Source: Lachnospiraceae bacterium (GTDB lineage Bacteria; Bacillota; Clostridia; Lachnospirales; Lachnospiraceae). From it: a DNA stretch of 6,091 nucleotides. The notes below the pieces were generated by a model that saw only the letters and a list, made by a program, of their open reading frames with translations, had not been told where the DNA came from and did not search any database. Numbering within the stretch: the first letter of the stretch is position 1; each line of letters begins with the position of its first letter. The position numbers and the translations under genes were made by a program. Positions 5,418 through 6,091 of this stretch are shown here, one piece after another. Location: NCBI GenBank assembly GCA_021199405.1, contig JAJQID010000146.1:1-6091 (forward strand). Reading direction: 5' to 3'.

Positions 5418-5669
5418 CTCCGTGAGGGAGAGCAGCCGCCTTTGAAAGAGATGGCGGGGAAACTGCGATCACGGTAATCCGTGCGGGCAGAGGGGGAGCG
5501 CCCTGTGCCTTGTATCACAGCGATGGGAAGCCGTGTTCCGGCGTGAGAGGGAACCATTTAGTTCCGACCGAACCTTCCGGAAAGGCATCTGCCTTTCCAG
5601 ACTGTGGTGTTGTCCAGGAGTCTGTACATACACCGCGGAGAAGCGACGCTGTGATCTGCCGTTTCTCCG
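5418..5669 (+). other. Hairpin-rich untranslated leader of thiW, identity unknown
   Basis: No reading frame is convincing here, but consecutive stems are. These are CTCC/GGAG (5418-5430), CCGCC/GGCGG (5436-5440, 5453-5457), CACGG/CCGTG (5470-5474, 5479-5483), GGAAC/GTTCC (5550-5554, 5561-5565), GGAAAGGCA/TGCCTTTCC (5579-5587, 5590-5598), GTGGTGT/ACACCGC with one G-U pair (5604-5610, 5630-5636), and CGGAGAA/TTCTCCG (5636-5642, 5663-5669). The last stem ends 18 nt before the thiW ribosome site. It does not match a riboswitch class that I can recognise. It could be a structured RNA or further repeat sequence. Confidence 0.45.
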
Positions 5670-5698
5670 ATTATCATTTATTTCAAAGGAGAAGAACC

Positions 5699-6091
5699 AT
5701 GAAAAAACAACCAACATCCAGAAGCTTGTAACCGCTGCTCTGCTCTGCGCCGTCGCAGTTGTCGGCAGCATGTTTTCCTTTCCTGTGCTTGGAAGTAAAT
5801 GCGCTCCGATTCAGCACATGGTCAACATCATCTGCGCGGTCGTGCTTGGACCGGGCTATGGCGTGTGCGTGGCCTTTTGCGCGAGCCTTTTGCGTAATCT
5901 GCTGGGACTTGGCAGTCTGATGGCGTTTCCGGGGAGCATGATCGGTGCTCTGTTGTGCGGCCTGATGTACTGGAAGACGCGCAGGATCTGGGCGACTCTG
6001 CTGGCTGAGGTTTTTGGCACTGCCGTATTAGGCGGTCTGTGCGCATATCCGGTCGCGGTTTTTCTGATGGGTGTGGATGCCGGTGCAGTCG
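5699..6091 (+). pseudogene. thiW: ThiW, predicted thiazole-precursor transporter S component; frameshifted near the start and cut by the window edge
   Basis: ThiW is a small membrane protein, predicted from TPP-riboswitch linkage to import the thiazole precursor of thiamine, probably as an ECF-type substrate-binding component. The ribosome site AAAGGAG (5685-5691) and ATG 5699 are well placed, but that frame stops after 10 codons. The ThiW frame is open from the next codons onward (NIQKLVTAALLCAVAVVGSM from 5713) through the family core GSKCAPIQHMVN, LLRNLLGLGSLMAFPGSM and LAEVFGTAVLGG, with about four hydrophobic segments. One extra A in the A6 run at 5702-5707 would restore M-K-K-T-T-N-I-Q-K-L in frame. 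So the gene has lost a base, or the read is one A short, or slippage at the run is used. The 3' end is beyond the window. Regulation by TPP is expected from the upstream riboswitch. Confidence 0.88.

Noticed and set aside
5520..5640. Possible cobalamin riboswitch (GAGGGAA, GACTGTGG and CCAGGAG in order)
   Set aside because: The conserved GGTGNAAATCC segment and the B12-box consensus are missing; the matches are short and may be chance.
5604..5670. Possible T-box (ACCGCGG followed by a terminator-like stem)
   Set aside because: The AGGGTGG part of the T motif is absent, there is no recognisable stem I or specifier loop, and no run of T follows the stem.
5469..5771. A 100-codon minus-strand frame and a 73-codon plus-strand frame in the thiW leader
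   Set aside because: Low-complexity shadow-like composition in a region dominated by stem structures; the plus frame ends inside thiW.

Overview
The window looks like a chromosomal accessory region of a Gram-positive anaerobe in the Clostridia, probably Lachnospiraceae-like. This rests on strong AGGAGG-type ribosome binding sites, tightly overlapping genes, mid-range G+C, a TPP riboswitch controlling a thiW-type gene, a type I restriction operon carrying a DUF1016 gene, and remnants of integrative-element recombinases. The genus cannot be fixed from the sequence.

Bases 1-3692 hold the downstream part of a type I restriction-modification operon, all on the + strand and translationally coupled. 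The order is the 3' part of hsdM (adenine methyltransferase, with an in-frame TAG near the left edge), a YhcG/DUF1016-type PD-(D/E)XK nuclease gene, and hsdS (two-domain specificity subunit). The M/nuclease genes overlap by 8 nt and the nuclease/hsdS genes by 4 nt, so they should be made together. hsdR is not in the window.

Bases 3693-4100 are recombinase wreckage. A bidirectional hairpin terminator separates hsdS from the C-terminal end of a minus-strand XerD-like tyrosine recombinase of the kind found beside type I hsdS genes. That stump is joined head-to-head, at the Arg-His motif shared by the family, to the C-terminal end of a different, plus-strand, Tn916-like integrase. An 11-bp palindrome marks the junction.

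Bases 4100-4668 carry a brnT/brnA type II toxin-antitoxin pair with its own candidate promoter. The antitoxin is short and lacks a visible ribbon-helix-helix domain. Its last bases nearly repeat the last bases of the plus-strand integrase (13 of 14 identical), which could be an attachment-site footprint.

Bases 4669-5030 contain no convincing gene, only hairpins, including a minus-strand-type terminator. Bases 5031-6091 are a thiamine-regulated unit: a good sigma-A promoter, a complete TPP riboswitch, an intrinsic terminator, about 500 nt of palindromic and hairpin-rich non-coding sequence, and then thiW, the predicted thiazole-precursor transporter component. thiW runs off the right edge and is broken by a one-base deficit in a poly-A tract right after its start codon.

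No new complete system is proven here. The most interesting points are the nuclease built into the restriction operon, the evidence that an hsdS-switching recombinase has been destroyed, the head-to-head integrase junction, the unexplained structured leader of thiW, and the two separate single-site lesions in hsdM and thiW.
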